64,000 nucleotides of DNA from Hahellaceae bacterium (GTDB taxonomy: Bacteria; Pseudomonadota; Gammaproteobacteria; Pseudomonadales; Oleiphilaceae), in the NCBI GenBank assembly GCA_016716085.1, contig JADJWY010000001.1:248001-312000 (forward strand), given 5' to 3'. A program made the translations under genes and the position numbers. This document shows positions 16,605-24,860 of the stretch, piece by piece. The first letter of the stretch is position 1, and every line of letters starts with the position of its first letter. Under the pieces are notes generated by a model. The model did not search any database. It had not been told where the DNA came from and worked only from the letters and a program-made list of their open reading frames with translations.

Positions 16605-17582
16605 TCAGGTCAACAGGACGATCTTACCGATATGCGCATTGCTTTCCATCAGCGCATGGGCAGCCGAGGCCTGAGCCAATGGAAATGTCGCCGACATCAC
16701 CACCCGCATGCGTCCCGCCTCAATCCATGGCCACACGGTCTGACGCAGCGCCTTAGCAAGCTTCGCCTTGGTCTCGGTGCTTTGCGGGCGCAAGGTAGAC
16801 CCTGTAAGTGTCAGGCGCTTCAGCATGACCGGCATAAAGTTCACATTGGCAACCGATCCCTGAAGGTAGGCGATATTCACAATCCGACCATCCATCGCCG
16901 CCAGCTTGATGTTACGGGCAATGTAGTCTCCGCCGACCATATCCAGCGTGACATCAACCCCCTTGCCTGATGTCGCGGCACGTAAGACTTCAACAAAATC
17001 CTGTTCGCGATAATTGATCGCTTCCAGGGCGCCAAGCTGACGACAGGCGTTACATTTTCCAGCACTACCCGCCGTGGTATAAACCTGAGCCCCCCAAAGC
17101 GAGGCCATCTGGATTGCGGTCGTGCCAATACCGCTACTGCCACCATGTACGAGAAACGTTTCGCCAGGCTTCAGTGCCGCACGCTCAAACACATTACTCC
17201 ACACGGTGAAGCAGGTTTCCGGCAATGCGGCCGCTTCCTCAAGCGTCACGCCTGTTGGAACAGGCAAACACTGACGCGCGGACACACACACCTGTTCGGC
17301 GTAACCGCCGCCATTAACTAAAGCACAGACCTTGTCCCCCACCGTCCAATCCGTCACCCCTTCACCGACCTGATCAATTTCGCCAGCGACCTCCAGGCCC
17401 AGGATAGGGGATGCGCCCGGTGGCGCCGGATATAGCCCCATGCGCTGAATGACGTCAGGACGATTCACGCCAGCAGCCGCCACTCGGATACGTACCTCTC
17501 CGACAGCGGGCAAGGGTGCTTCCGCTTCGCGCAAAACCAGCGCCTCTGGGCCGCCAGACTGCAGTATATCGATGAATTTCAT
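16605..17582 (-). CDS. NAD(P)H quinone oxidoreductase, PIG3 type (MDR superfamily)
   Basis: 325 residues. It is a zinc-free medium-chain reductase: GroES-like N domain with AAAGVNRPDVIQRMGLYPAPPG, a hallmark of the PIG3 group, and a Rossmann domain with FLVHGGSSGIGTTAIQMA and LDMVGGDYIARN. Such enzymes reduce quinones or enones with NADPH. The start has AAGGAG nine bases upstream. It shares an operon with the acyl-CoA ligase downstream, and a hotdog-fold gene is divergent 67 bases away, hinting at CoA-thioester metabolism. Confidence 0.92.
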   Translation of the reverse strand: MKFIDILQSGGPEALVLREAEAPLPAVGEVRIRVAAAGVNRPDVIQRMGLYPAPPGASPILGLEVAGEIDQVGEGVTDWTVGDKVCALVNGGGYAEQVCVSARQCLPVPTGVTLEEAAALPETCFTVWSNVFERAALKPGETFLVHGGSSGIGTTAIQMASLWGAQVYTTAGSAGKCNACRQLGALEAINYREQDFVEVLRAATSGKGVDVTLDMVGGDYIARNIKLAAMDGRIVNIAYLQGSVANVNFMPVMLKRLTLTGSTLRPQSTETKAKLAKALRQTVWPWIEAGRMRVVMSATFPLAQASAAHALMESNAHIGKIVLLT

Positions 17583-17649
17583 GCAGGCATTCTCCTTTAA
17601 GTTTGCGATACGATAGCGCGCCAGGCGGCAATCATGCTAGTGTAATGCC

Positions 17650-18093
17650 ATGACACCTGAAGCCATGACTGCCTTACTGACTGAGCACATTCCTCTTTGC
17701 AACTTCATGCAGATGCGGGTTGTCACGTTGCAGGATCAGCACATCACAACCTGCGCCCCCTTTGCGCCCAACTGCAACATGCACCACACCGGGTTTGCAG
17801 GTAGCCTTTATGCTCTGGCAGTCGCGACAGGATGGGCGATGGCCTACCATGCCATGACCTCCTCCGGGGTAAACGGCCAATTGGTGGTTAAAGACGCGAG
17901 TATTCATTATCGGTTGCCCGTCAAAGGCGATATTACGCTTTCAGCAACACTCAATGAAGAGGTCACTGCACCCCTGCGTGAAGCGACACTACCCAACAAA
18001 ATTCGCCTTCCCCTGATCATCGAAATTTTTTCCGAAAACCGTCGCAGCGCCTGGCTGGAAGCTGACTACACCATTATCCCCACTCACGCCTGA
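17650..18093 (+). CDS. Hotdog-fold thioesterase-like protein (YiiD C-terminal type)
   Basis: 147 residues matching the YiiD_C-type thioesterase domain: IPLCNFMQMRV near the start, NCNMHHTGFAGSLYALAVATGW at about residues 40-60 (the hotdog helix with a conserved asparagine/histidine), and DASIHYRLPVKGDI. In YiiD the domain is fused to an acetyltransferase; here it stands alone. The substrate is probably an acyl-CoA or acyl-ACP, which is inference. It is divergent from the quinone oxidoreductase/acyl-CoA ligase operon. Confidence 0.82.
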   Translation: MTPEAMTALLTEHIPLCNFMQMRVVTLQDQHITTCAPFAPNCNMHHTGFAGSLYALAVATGWAMAYHAMTSSGVNGQLVVKDASIHYRLPVKGDITLSATLNEEVTAPLREATLPNKIRLPLIIEIFSENRRSAWLEADYTIIPTHA

Positions 18094-18245
18094 GCATCTC
18101 CAGAATGTGACACGCATCGCCTTCAGCCAACGCTGTCCGTTTTGCGTATTTTTTTGTCCTCTATTTTCATTCTAATACCCCCAGCCTCTGCGATAGGCTA
18201 TGGCATGCAGACGTCCTGCAACCCAATAATAAGGAAGACACCCAA

Positions 18246-19313
18246 ATGACAAGAATGATGACCCTTTCAGGTCTGGTCGCAACGCTGGCCCTGACAGGCT
18301 GTATTGAGCAGGAAACCATCGCCAAGGTTGGGGATGCCGAGAATATTCTCTTCACCAGCAAAGGTGAACTCCTGGTCACCGGTGGCCAATCCATCTACCG
18401 CATGGAAATCACCACGAATGCCAGTGGCATCAAGACCTATAAACCTGTGCGGGCTTATGCCGGCGGTGACTGCCAGTTTGCAGGCATTGCGCAGCACGGC
18501 GACTGGGTATTCACCGTATGTGCCAAGCCCTACGTGAAATGGCAGAACCTGACCTTTAAACTTGGTATCGATACGCAGTTGATGGCGGCAAACCTGACCC
18601 ACTCCGGCCCGACAACATTTAAGCGCCTGGATATTGACTGGGCCAGCGACCCATTGGATACGCTAACGATTCCAAATGGTCTGGCCTTCACCCCTGATGG
18701 AAAATTGCTGATTGCCGACGAAAATTTTTTCGGTCAGGGCAGTGTTGGACGCATCACCCTGGATTATTCCGGTCAATGGCCCGCCATCACCCAGTTTGAG
18801 AAGCACTGGGCAGGCGCGGAATATGGCATCAAGTCGTCCAATGGCGTCAAAGTCACAGACAACACGGTGTTTATTTCAGATGGCGGAAAGGTGCGGCGTC
18901 TTTTCCTGAATGATCGTCACGAACTCGAGATGACCGTCATTCTGGCGGATGGAACCCTACGCTCAAATGACCCACAAGCCAATGTGTTTTACCAAGGGGG
19001 ATTGGTGATTGACGACATACTTCCCGTATGCGGAGGGGTCGCACTTACGCAGTTTATTGAAGGTAAGCTCGTGTATGCCGCCGCCAATGGCGAGGTTTAT
19101 CAAACGCCACCGCTCAGTTTCGAGTCGCCAAGTAGTCTCGCAATCGGTCAGGGGCCTCACTTTAAGGGTGACGATTTGCTCATTACGGAAAAAGGACTTC
19201 TACTGGAAAACAACTCCAAGCTCGGCAATCGCCTGACGCGCGTAAAACTGCCGGTTGATTTGAATGATCCGCTGACCTGCGAGGCCCTGGGGGATCTGCT
19301 GAGTAAGGGTTGA
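18246..19313 (+). CDS. Predicted lipoprotein with SMP-30/gluconolactonase-like beta-propeller
   Basis: 355 residues with lipobox LALTGC (Cys about residue 19), so it is lipid-anchored in the envelope. The mature part has propeller repeats: NILFTSKGELLVTGG, NGLAFTPDGKLLIADEN, NGVKVTDNTVFISDGGKVRR, DDLLITEKGLLLENN. These resemble SMP-30 or strictosidine-synthase-like six-blade propellers. No catalytic residue set is identifiable, so the ligand is unknown. The start has AAGGAAG eleven bases upstream. It appears to be transcribed alone. Confidence 0.8.
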   Translation: MTRMMTLSGLVATLALTGCIEQETIAKVGDAENILFTSKGELLVTGGQSIYRMEITTNASGIKTYKPVRAYAGGDCQFAGIAQHGDWVFTVCAKPYVKWQNLTFKLGIDTQLMAANLTHSGPTTFKRLDIDWASDPLDTLTIPNGLAFTPDGKLLIADENFFGQGSVGRITLDYSGQWPAITQFEKHWAGAEYGIKSSNGVKVTDNTVFISDGGKVRRLFLNDRHELEMTVILADGTLRSNDPQANVFYQGGLVIDDILPVCGGVALTQFIEGKLVYAAANGEVYQTPPLSFESPSSLAIGQGPHFKGDDLLITEKGLLLENNSKLGNRLTRVKLPVDLNDPLTCEALGDLLSKG

Positions 19314-19322
19314 TGGCGTGCG

Positions 19323-19352
19323 TGGGGCGTAGCCGACAGGACTGCGCCCCAT
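19323..19352. terminator. Inverted repeat between convergent genes, possible bidirectional terminator
   Basis: Seven-base arms TGGGGCG and CGCCCCA with a 15-base loop, in the short gap between the propeller lipoprotein gene and bfr, which converge. The loop is long and the T run short, so the call is tentative. Confidence 0.35.
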
Positions 19353-19365
19353 TTCGAATTTACGT

Positions 19366-19848
19366 TCAGGATGACGAGGCGTCGCCCATCTGCTTTTGCA
19401 GGTAGTTTTCGATACCGACTTTGGAAATCAGGTCAAGCTGGGTTTCCAGCCAATCCACATGCTCTTCCTCAGACTCCAGAATATCTTCCAGCAGTTCACG
19501 GCTGCCGTAGTCTTTCACAGACTCGCAATACGCAATCGCTTCACGCAGGTCAGGAATCGCGGCCAATTCAAGTTTCAGGTCGCACTCCAGCATTTCCTTG
19601 GTGTTCTCACCGATCATCAGCTTACCCAGCTTCTGCAGGTTGGGCAGGCCGTCGAGAAACAAAATTCGCTCAATCAGCGCATCCGCATGTTTCATTTCAT
19701 CGATGGATTCGTGATATTCCTTGTCATTCAGCGCCTTGAGCCCCCAATTTTTATACATTCTGGCGTGCAGAAAGTATTGGTTGATCGCGACGAGTTCATT
19801 ACCCAGGATTTTATTGAGGTGTTCGATGACTTTTTTATCGCCTTTCAT
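19366..19848 (-). CDS. bfr: Bacterioferritin
   Basis: 160 residues from ATG 19848 (MKGDKKVIEHLNKILGNELV), with AGGGGAT upstream; a longer frame adds a non-homologous N terminus. The ferroxidase residues Glu18, Glu51, His54, Glu94, Glu127 and His130 and the heme-binding Met52 are all at their standard positions, so this is a heme-binding, catalytically competent subunit of the 24-mer that stores ferric iron. It sits 122 bases downstream of bfd on the same strand. Confidence 0.97.
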   Translation of the reverse strand: MKGDKKVIEHLNKILGNELVAINQYFLHARMYKNWGLKALNDKEYHESIDEMKHADALIERILFLDGLPNLQKLGKLMIGENTKEMLECDLKLELAAIPDLREAIAYCESVKDYGSRELLEDILESEEEHVDWLETQLDLISKVGIENYLQKQMGDASSS

Positions 19849-19970
19849 TGTGGTATCCCCTATGACAGCCCAAGCGTCCAGACTACGGGGGCAATACGAA
19901 AATTGCAATGAAAGGCGCTGTGTTGACAGGATTTACACTAAGGCCTGTGCGCAGCTTACTCGTTTACGAC

Positions 19971-20189
19971 TTAGGCCGCAGCGGGATTAGGTGCCATTGC
20001 ATCAACACACAGGGCATCCTGAAAGGACTGATAGGCCGAATCAAAAATCTCGCGGGCGGCCTCGACACATTGCGCACAGTCACGCGCAAGGTTTAAACGG
20101 TTGACGATATCTTTTAAATGACGGGCACCCGCTTCGATTTCCTCACGAATATGTTGGTCCGTGATCCCTTTGCATACGCAGACATACAT
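19971..20189 (-). CDS. bfd: Bacterioferritin-associated ferredoxin
   Basis: 72 residues with the four cysteines of the Fer2_BFD fold: MYVCVCKGITDQ at the start and ARDCAQCVEAAREIF at about residue 38, which bind a [2Fe-2S] cluster. The protein reduces the ferric core of bacterioferritin so that iron can be released. A Fur-like box lies 70 bases upstream, fitting induction under iron starvation. The C-terminal tail (MAPNPAAA) is not conserved in this family. Confidence 0.95.
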   Translation of the reverse strand: MYVCVCKGITDQHIREEIEAGARHLKDIVNRLNLARDCAQCVEAAREIFDSAYQSFQDALCVDAMAPNPAAA

Positions 20190-20258
20190 AAAGAATACCC
20201 CTTCGAAAATCGGGCTGCCCCGTCTTTTTCCTCAACCTGAGAAAGAGTGTATTCTAAA

Positions 20259-20273
20259 TGATAATGTTTATCA
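20259..20273. promoter_or_regulatory. Fur box upstream of bfd
   Basis: TGATAATGTTTATCA is a 7-1-7 inverted repeat matching the Fur core TGATAATnATTATCA with one mismatch. It lies 70 bases upstream of the bfd start in an AT-rich promoter region. Confidence 0.75.
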
Positions 20274-20318
20274 ATAAGATTAATATTAACTATGGGTGAG
20301 TACGCTAAACAGCGCCTT

Positions 20319-20888
20319 TTATCCCAAGGCAAAGATCACCCCCAGCGTTACGAGCGCCGTCATCAGCGTTCTCAGCCCGGACCAAAGCCAAAAGGACTGA
20401 CTGATTTGACCCAGAAAGACACCGAGAAGGAACAATTCAATCAGCGCCAGGCCCATCGCAAGCAATAAGGGCGGGACTGGCAAAGCAACCCCCTGCACGG
20501 CCAACCCCATGGGCAGCAGAATTACGGCCGATAACACCAGAGGCGCAAGGCCATTTGCCAGACTGACCATCCAGGGCAAATAGCGGCTGGCACGACCATA
20601 GTCCGTATTCTCGAGTGAAATCATCAAGGCCTGTTCAAGCGTCTTCAGCTCAGCCTGACGCTCGGCCTTCTCACTCAGATAGGCACTGCTGAGGCCACTG
20701 ATAAACAGGGCTACTGTGGCGCCCAGGCAGGCACTGAAGGCCACATGCATGTCCGTCGCGCCGCTGGCCTGAAAACCGGCGACCATGCCCAGCAGGGTCA
20801 GCGCGCCATCAAATCCGTTCGTCACGACATAACGACGCATAATGAGCTGCGCCCGCTGCAGGTGCAGCCAAAATGAGTTACTCGCCAA
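20319..20888 (-). CDS. VIT1/CCC1-like membrane protein (possible Fe/Mn transporter)
   Basis: 189 residues with about five hydrophobic segments. The family pattern is visible in RRYVVTNGFDGALTLLGMVAG (first helix with Asp), then FISGLSSAYLSEKAERQAELKTLE, the cytoplasmic helix whose acidic residues bind metal in CCC1 proteins. The start at 20888 overlaps the DUF211 gene by 11 bases; ATG at residue 17 is an alternative. Two neighbouring iron genes (bfd, bfr) support a role in iron handling, but the cargo is inference. Confidence 0.82.
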   Translation of the reverse strand: MASNSFWLHLQRAQLIMRRYVVTNGFDGALTLLGMVAGFQASGATDMHVAFSACLGATVALFISGLSSAYLSEKAERQAELKTLEQALMISLENTDYGRASRYLPWMVSLANGLAPLVLSAVILLPMGLAVQGVALPVPPLLLAMGLALIELFLLGVFLGQISQSFWLWSGLRTLMTALVTLGVIFALG

Positions 20889-21144
20889 GATCGCCTACCG
20901 CCTCAACTTCATCAATGCTATGAATCGACGCCCCCATCTCTTCGATAGCCGCTTTAACGCGATCAAAATCGACGTTGGGGCCCTCAATCGTTACCAGGGT
21001 CGTTTCGGTCTGTTTATCAACCTCTGTCACCTGAACACACACATGGTATTCGGGATCAACTGAGGCCAAATTCGTCGAAAACACCACCACGCTGGGTTGA
21101 TGCGGTTTGAGTACATCCAGAACGAGTCGTGTTACTAAAGCCAT
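20878..21144 (-). CDS. DUF211 family protein
   Basis: 88 residues matching DUF211 throughout: VTRLVLDVLKPHQPSVVVF, then VQVTEVDKQTETTLVTIEGP and FDRVKAAIEEMGASIHSIDEVEAV. This small ferredoxin-like alpha/beta domain is known mainly from archaea and some bacteria and has no assigned reaction. It overlaps the VIT1-like gene downstream, so the pair is probably co-translated; that pairing suggests a regulatory or metal-sensing partner for the transporter. Confidence 0.85.
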   Translation of the reverse strand: MALVTRLVLDVLKPHQPSVVVFSTNLASVDPEYHVCVQVTEVDKQTETTLVTIEGPNVDFDRVKAAIEEMGASIHSIDEVEAVGDLGE

Positions 21145-21295
21145 ACCATCCTTTACCCTTTATTTGTGAACGACAGGTTAAAATATTGTATTGATAGAAC
21201 TCAAACGAAGACAGGCAATTTACAGTGCTTAAAGTTTGGCGTTATGCTGAGGCAGATCCAGCGGGATCAGTCGATACACAGGGAGAGTGAGACAA

Positions 21296-23944
21296 TTGAA
21301 AACATCCAGACAGTTTTTTCTGGCATTAGGCATGGGTGTACTGGCCATTCTGACCGGCTGCAGTTCATCATCCAATGAATCCCCCGCGCCCCCAGTGACG
21401 ACGCTCACATGTGAACCCCTTGCTGATTACGATACGTCGAAGAGCTTCCCTCTTTTTGAGGCCGCTCCCGTCAGACCTCTGGCCCTCTCCCCGGACGGAA
21501 ACCGCCTGTTTGCAGTCAACATCCCGGCGCACCGTCTGGAAATATTTAACCGCTCCGCGGCAGGTCTGGAGCATGTCTGCAGCGTCCCGGTAGGATTAGC
21601 ACCTGTGGCTGTGGCGGCACCGAATAATGACGAAGTCTGGGTCGTCAATCATCTTTCGGACAGCGTCAGTGTGGTCGATTTAACCACCGCCATCCCCCAT
21701 GTCAAACGAACACTCTGGGTCGGCGATGAACCCAGAGATATCGCGTTTGCCGGGACAAATTCACGCCGGGCCTTCATTACCAGCGCCCGTCGCGGGCAAA
21801 ATCATGTCGATGATCCGGCCTTTACGACACCGGGCATTGGTCGCGCCAGTGTCTGGGTCTTTGATTCAGACAATTTGGGTGGCGACGCTGGAGGAGCACC
21901 GCTTGAGGTGCTTACCTTATTTGGAAACACACCGCGGGGCCTTGCGCGCTCACCTGATGGCAAAACGGTTTATGCCAGCATCCTCCATTCCGGCAACGGC
22001 ACCACGACCCTGCCGGCGGACAGCCTCGTCAAAGGTGGCGTCAATGCCGATATTAACGGCGCGCTGGCGCCGGATACAGGGCTGATTGTCCGTTATGACG
22101 GCAGCGCCTGGCGGGATGCTGAAGGCAATGACTGGAGCGACAGGGTGAATTTCACGCTTCCCGATCAAGATGTCTTTGCGATCGATGCCAGTGCCGCGAC
22201 ACCCACGGTGCAACGCAACTGGAGTGGCGTGGGCACAACCCTTTTCAATCTGGCCGTGAATCCGGTAAGCGGCGAGGTCTATGTCTCCAATCTTGAGGCT
22301 CGCAATGAAGTGCGTTTCGAGGGTTCAGGAACCCGTGGCAGCACAGTTAAAGGTCATTTTATTGAGAACCGTATTACCGTGATCAATGATGACGAGGTGT
22401 TGCCACGCCATCTCAATCGGCACATCAACTATGCCCTGGAACTGGGTACCGCCGAGGAAAACGCAGCCAGCCTGGCGACACCGCTCGACATGGCGGTTAC
22501 CGCTGATGGCTCAACCCTCTACATCGCCGCTTTCGGTTCTTCGGCTATTGGGGTCGTTGACACCCAGGAGCTGCATAACGACAGTTTCACACCCTCCCCC
22601 AGTCAGCACATTGAGATTCCCGGCGGGGGGCCTGCCGGCCTTCTGCTCGACGAAAGCAAAGGGTTGTTGTATACCCTCGCACGCTTCGACAATCAGGTCG
22701 TGGTCGTCAATCTGAGCGACCGCAGCGTGCAACAAACCCTGCCCCTGGTCAGCCCAGAACCAGATACTGTCAAAGAAGGACGCCCCCTACTTTACGATGC
22801 CCGACTCAGCTCCAGTCGCGGTGATTCGTCCTGCGCGGGCTGCCATATATTCGGCGATCTAGATTTACTGGCCTGGGATCTGGGTAACCCGGATGACCAC
22901 GTGGTCGATAATCCGAACGCCTTTGTCGACCACCCCGTCGCCCAGCTCGGTAAGCAAACCACCTTTCATCCCTTGAAAGGCCCCATGACCACGCAAAGCC
23001 TGCGCGGAATGGCTGGAAACGGCCCGATGCACTGGCGGGGTGATCGCCCCGGCCGTTCGCCCGGCGTCGGCGAAACGCTGGAGCTGGCCGCATTTAAAGA
23101 GTTCAATGGGGCCTTTGTTAGCCTGCTGGGGAGGGAAACAACCCTGAGCGATGCGCAGATGACGGCCTTTGGTCGATTCATGTTGCAGGCGATTTATCCG
23201 CCCAACCCTTACCGGGCCCTCGACAACAGTCTTACGCCTGACCAGACCATGGGGCGTGAAACCTATTTGCATACGACGACCACCGGCGTCGTTATGCAGT
23301 GCCAGACCTGTCATACGCTAGACCCGGCTGCCGGTCATTTTGGTACCAGTGGCCGCATGAGCATCGAAGGGCCGGACATTTCCCAGAATATGAAAGTACC
23401 TCACCTACGGAATGTGTATACCAAGGTCGGCATGTTCGGAGTAGGCCCCAAAGGAAGCCGCCAGCCCTCAGACTTCATGGGCGACCAGATTGCCGGCTTC
23501 GGCTTTTCCAATGACGGCGCAGTCGACACACTTGAACGATTCCTTTCTTTCAATGTTTTCAGTTTTGCGTCGGATACCGAACGCAATCAGGTGGTCGACT
23601 TCGTGCTGGCCTTCGACTCAGATCTGGCTCCCATCCTCGGGCAACAGGTTACGGTGACGGCCGGAAGCCCCGCAGAGGCCTTGAATCGTGTGCAACTGAT
23701 GGCGGAGCGGGCGGGCGTAACACGCCCACGCGAAGAATGCGATCTTGTCGCACAGGGCGTCGTTGATGAGTCGGTATATAGCGCCGTAAGAGAGGCATCT
23801 GGCCTGTTTTCAGCTAGGCCAGACAGTGCCGGGAGCGAAAACCTGTCTCAGTTACTGCACTCCGCACAGCAGGATCAAAATGTGCTGACCTTTACCTGCT
23901 ATCCTGCAGGGACAGGTCGGTTGGCGGCTTTTGGAACTGATTGA
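21296..23944 (+). CDS. Large lipoprotein: beta-propeller fused to a diheme cytochrome c domain
   Basis: About 882 residues. The lipobox LAILTGC follows a hydrophobic signal. Residues ~60-480 form a YVTN-type propeller (VRPLALSPDGNRLFAVN, DEVWVVNHLSDSVSVVDL, TPRGLARSPDGKTVYAS). The last ~400 residues carry two heme c motifs, SCAGCH and CQTCH, in a MauG/cytochrome c peroxidase-like layout (GPMTTQSLRGMAGNGPMHWRG, then NMKVPHLRNVYTKVGMFG). It is likely an outer-membrane or periplasmic redox protein; the substrate is unknown. TTG 21296 is chosen because GGGAG is 10 bases upstream; GTG 21287 is almost on top of that site. Confidence 0.85.
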   Translation: MKTSRQFFLALGMGVLAILTGCSSSSNESPAPPVTTLTCEPLADYDTSKSFPLFEAAPVRPLALSPDGNRLFAVNIPAHRLEIFNRSAAGLEHVCSVPVGLAPVAVAAPNNDEVWVVNHLSDSVSVVDLTTAIPHVKRTLWVGDEPRDIAFAGTNSRRAFITSARRGQNHVDDPAFTTPGIGRASVWVFDSDNLGGDAGGAPLEVLTLFGNTPRGLARSPDGKTVYASILHSGNGTTTLPADSLVKGGVNADINGALAPDTGLIVRYDGSAWRDAEGNDWSDRVNFTLPDQDVFAIDASAATPTVQRNWSGVGTTLFNLAVNPVSGEVYVSNLEARNEVRFEGSGTRGSTVKGHFIENRITVINDDEVLPRHLNRHINYALELGTAEENAASLATPLDMAVTADGSTLYIAAFGSSAIGVVDTQELHNDSFTPSPSQHIEIPGGGPAGLLLDESKGLLYTLARFDNQVVVVNLSDRSVQQTLPLVSPEPDTVKEGRPLLYDARLSSSRGDSSCAGCHIFGDLDLLAWDLGNPDDHVVDNPNAFVDHPVAQLGKQTTFHPLKGPMTTQSLRGMAGNGPMHWRGDRPGRSPGVGETLELAAFKEFNGAFVSLLGRETTLSDAQMTAFGRFMLQAIYPPNPYRALDNSLTPDQTMGRETYLHTTTTGVVMQCQTCHTLDPAAGHFGTSGRMSIEGPDISQNMKVPHLRNVYTKVGMFGVGPKGSRQPSDFMGDQIAGFGFSNDGAVDTLERFLSFNVFSFASDTERNQVVDFVLAFDSDLAPILGQQVTVTAGSPAEALNRVQLMAERAGVTRPREECDLVAQGVVDESVYSAVREASGLFSARPDSAGSENLSQLLHSAQQDQNVLTFTCYPAGTGRLAAFGTD

Positions 23945-23997
23945 GGGATTAAACCACCCAAAGTAGGGCACGCTCAGCGAAAAGACTCATACGGGGA

Positions 23998-24399
23998 TTA
24001 GCCAGCTCTAACTTCGGAAATCAGCTCTGGATGCCGATCCAACACTTTAAGTAGTTTAACGAGGGACAAAGGGGGTTTGGTTTTGCCCGTTTCGTATCGC
24101 GAAAACGCATTAACTCCACCGCCAAAAATCTCAGCAGCTTCTTTTTGATCCAATTGAAGCTTTTTGCGAACACGGGCGATGAAGCCAGGATCGACGATGG
24201 CTGCGTTCACCTGCTTATTGAATTCAAGCATCATATCCATCACCCGTCTGGATTCTGATTCATTCAGGATGGATTCGCCACATGCCGTACAGTAATCTCC
24301 AGTCACGCTAGACAAAACGGTTACTTCACCCTTGTAGGTGTAAGATTGATCGCGAGCATCATGGAACAGCTCAGCTGCTCCGCAAACAGGACATTTCAT
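23998..24399 (-). CDS. mqsA: Antitoxin MqsA
   Basis: 133 residues from ATG 24399. The N-terminal zinc domain has KCPVCGAAE and DYCTACGES (four cysteines), and the C-terminal XRE helix-turn-helix includes LDQKEAAEIFGGGVNAFSRY and TGKTKPPLSLVKLLKVLDRHP, both matching E. coli MqsA. It binds and neutralises MqsR and represses the operon. The start is one base after the mqsR stop, with the ribosome site AAGGAG inside the end of mqsR. The order toxin-then-antitoxin is the one typical of this system. Confidence 0.95.
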   Translation of the reverse strand: MKCPVCGAAELFHDARDQSYTYKGEVTVLSSVTGDYCTACGESILNESESRRVMDMMLEFNKQVNAAIVDPGFIARVRKKLQLDQKEAAEIFGGGVNAFSRYETGKTKPPLSLVKLLKVLDRHPELISEVRAG

Positions 24400-24400
24400 A

Positions 24401-24697
24401 TTACAACTCCTTGAACGAAACAATCAGCACATCATCTATCACCGTCAGCTTTAAATACAGATCTCCCACTTCCGTCGATGGTCGGTATACATCCTGCCAG
24501 ACTTTATGATCTGAATAGGTTGTCATGCTTTTGTAAAAATCGGCCACCTCAAGCGAGCTTACGATTTTGCACATTCCGTCAAAGTCCAATCCCAGTGCAG
24601 TGGCTCCTTGTCGCGCACTGCTGGTAGTTCGCACACTGCCCTGTTCAACCAAGGCCTTAACGACTGTAAGCTTACAATGAGGCGTTCTTTTCTCCAT
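24401..24697 (-). CDS. mqsR: mRNA interferase toxin MqsR
   Basis: 98 residues starting MEKRTPHCKLTVVKALVEQG, with the family blocks LGLDFDGMCKIVSSL, DFYKSMTTYSDHKVWQDVYRP and DDVLIVSFKEL. Length and sequence pattern match E. coli MqsR (98 residues), an RNase cutting mRNA at GCU. All blocks are intact. The start has no ribosome site, and a promoter placed 7 bases upstream suggests a leaderless message. It is the first gene of the pair. Confidence 0.95.
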   Translation of the reverse strand: MEKRTPHCKLTVVKALVEQGSVRTTSSARQGATALGLDFDGMCKIVSSLEVADFYKSMTTYSDHKVWQDVYRPSTEVGDLYLKLTVIDDVLIVSFKEL

Positions 24698-24703
24698 GGA
24701 ACA

Positions 24704-24732
24704 AATTTAACCTAATAGGTTATTTTTGGCAA
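24704..24732 (-). promoter_or_regulatory. mqsRA promoter with MqsA operator in its spacer
   Basis: On the minus strand, -35 TTGCCA (24727-24732) and -10 TAAATT (24704-24709) are 17 bases apart. Within the spacer and overlapping the -10 is TAACCTAATAGGTTA (24708-24722), a perfect palindrome of the AACCT-N3-AGGTT type known for E. coli MqsA. A half-site AGGTTA lies just upstream (24735-24740). Confidence 0.7.
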
Positions 24733-24860
24733 GTAGGTTAATGGCGCTGCTGGTGTGACCCTGCTCAGAGCAGACAGCACCGTCACAATACAGATGAGTA
24801 CGATGCGCCTTAGCTTGCGACCACTCCAACGATAGGCCCGATTTATCTGGCCGACGCGCC

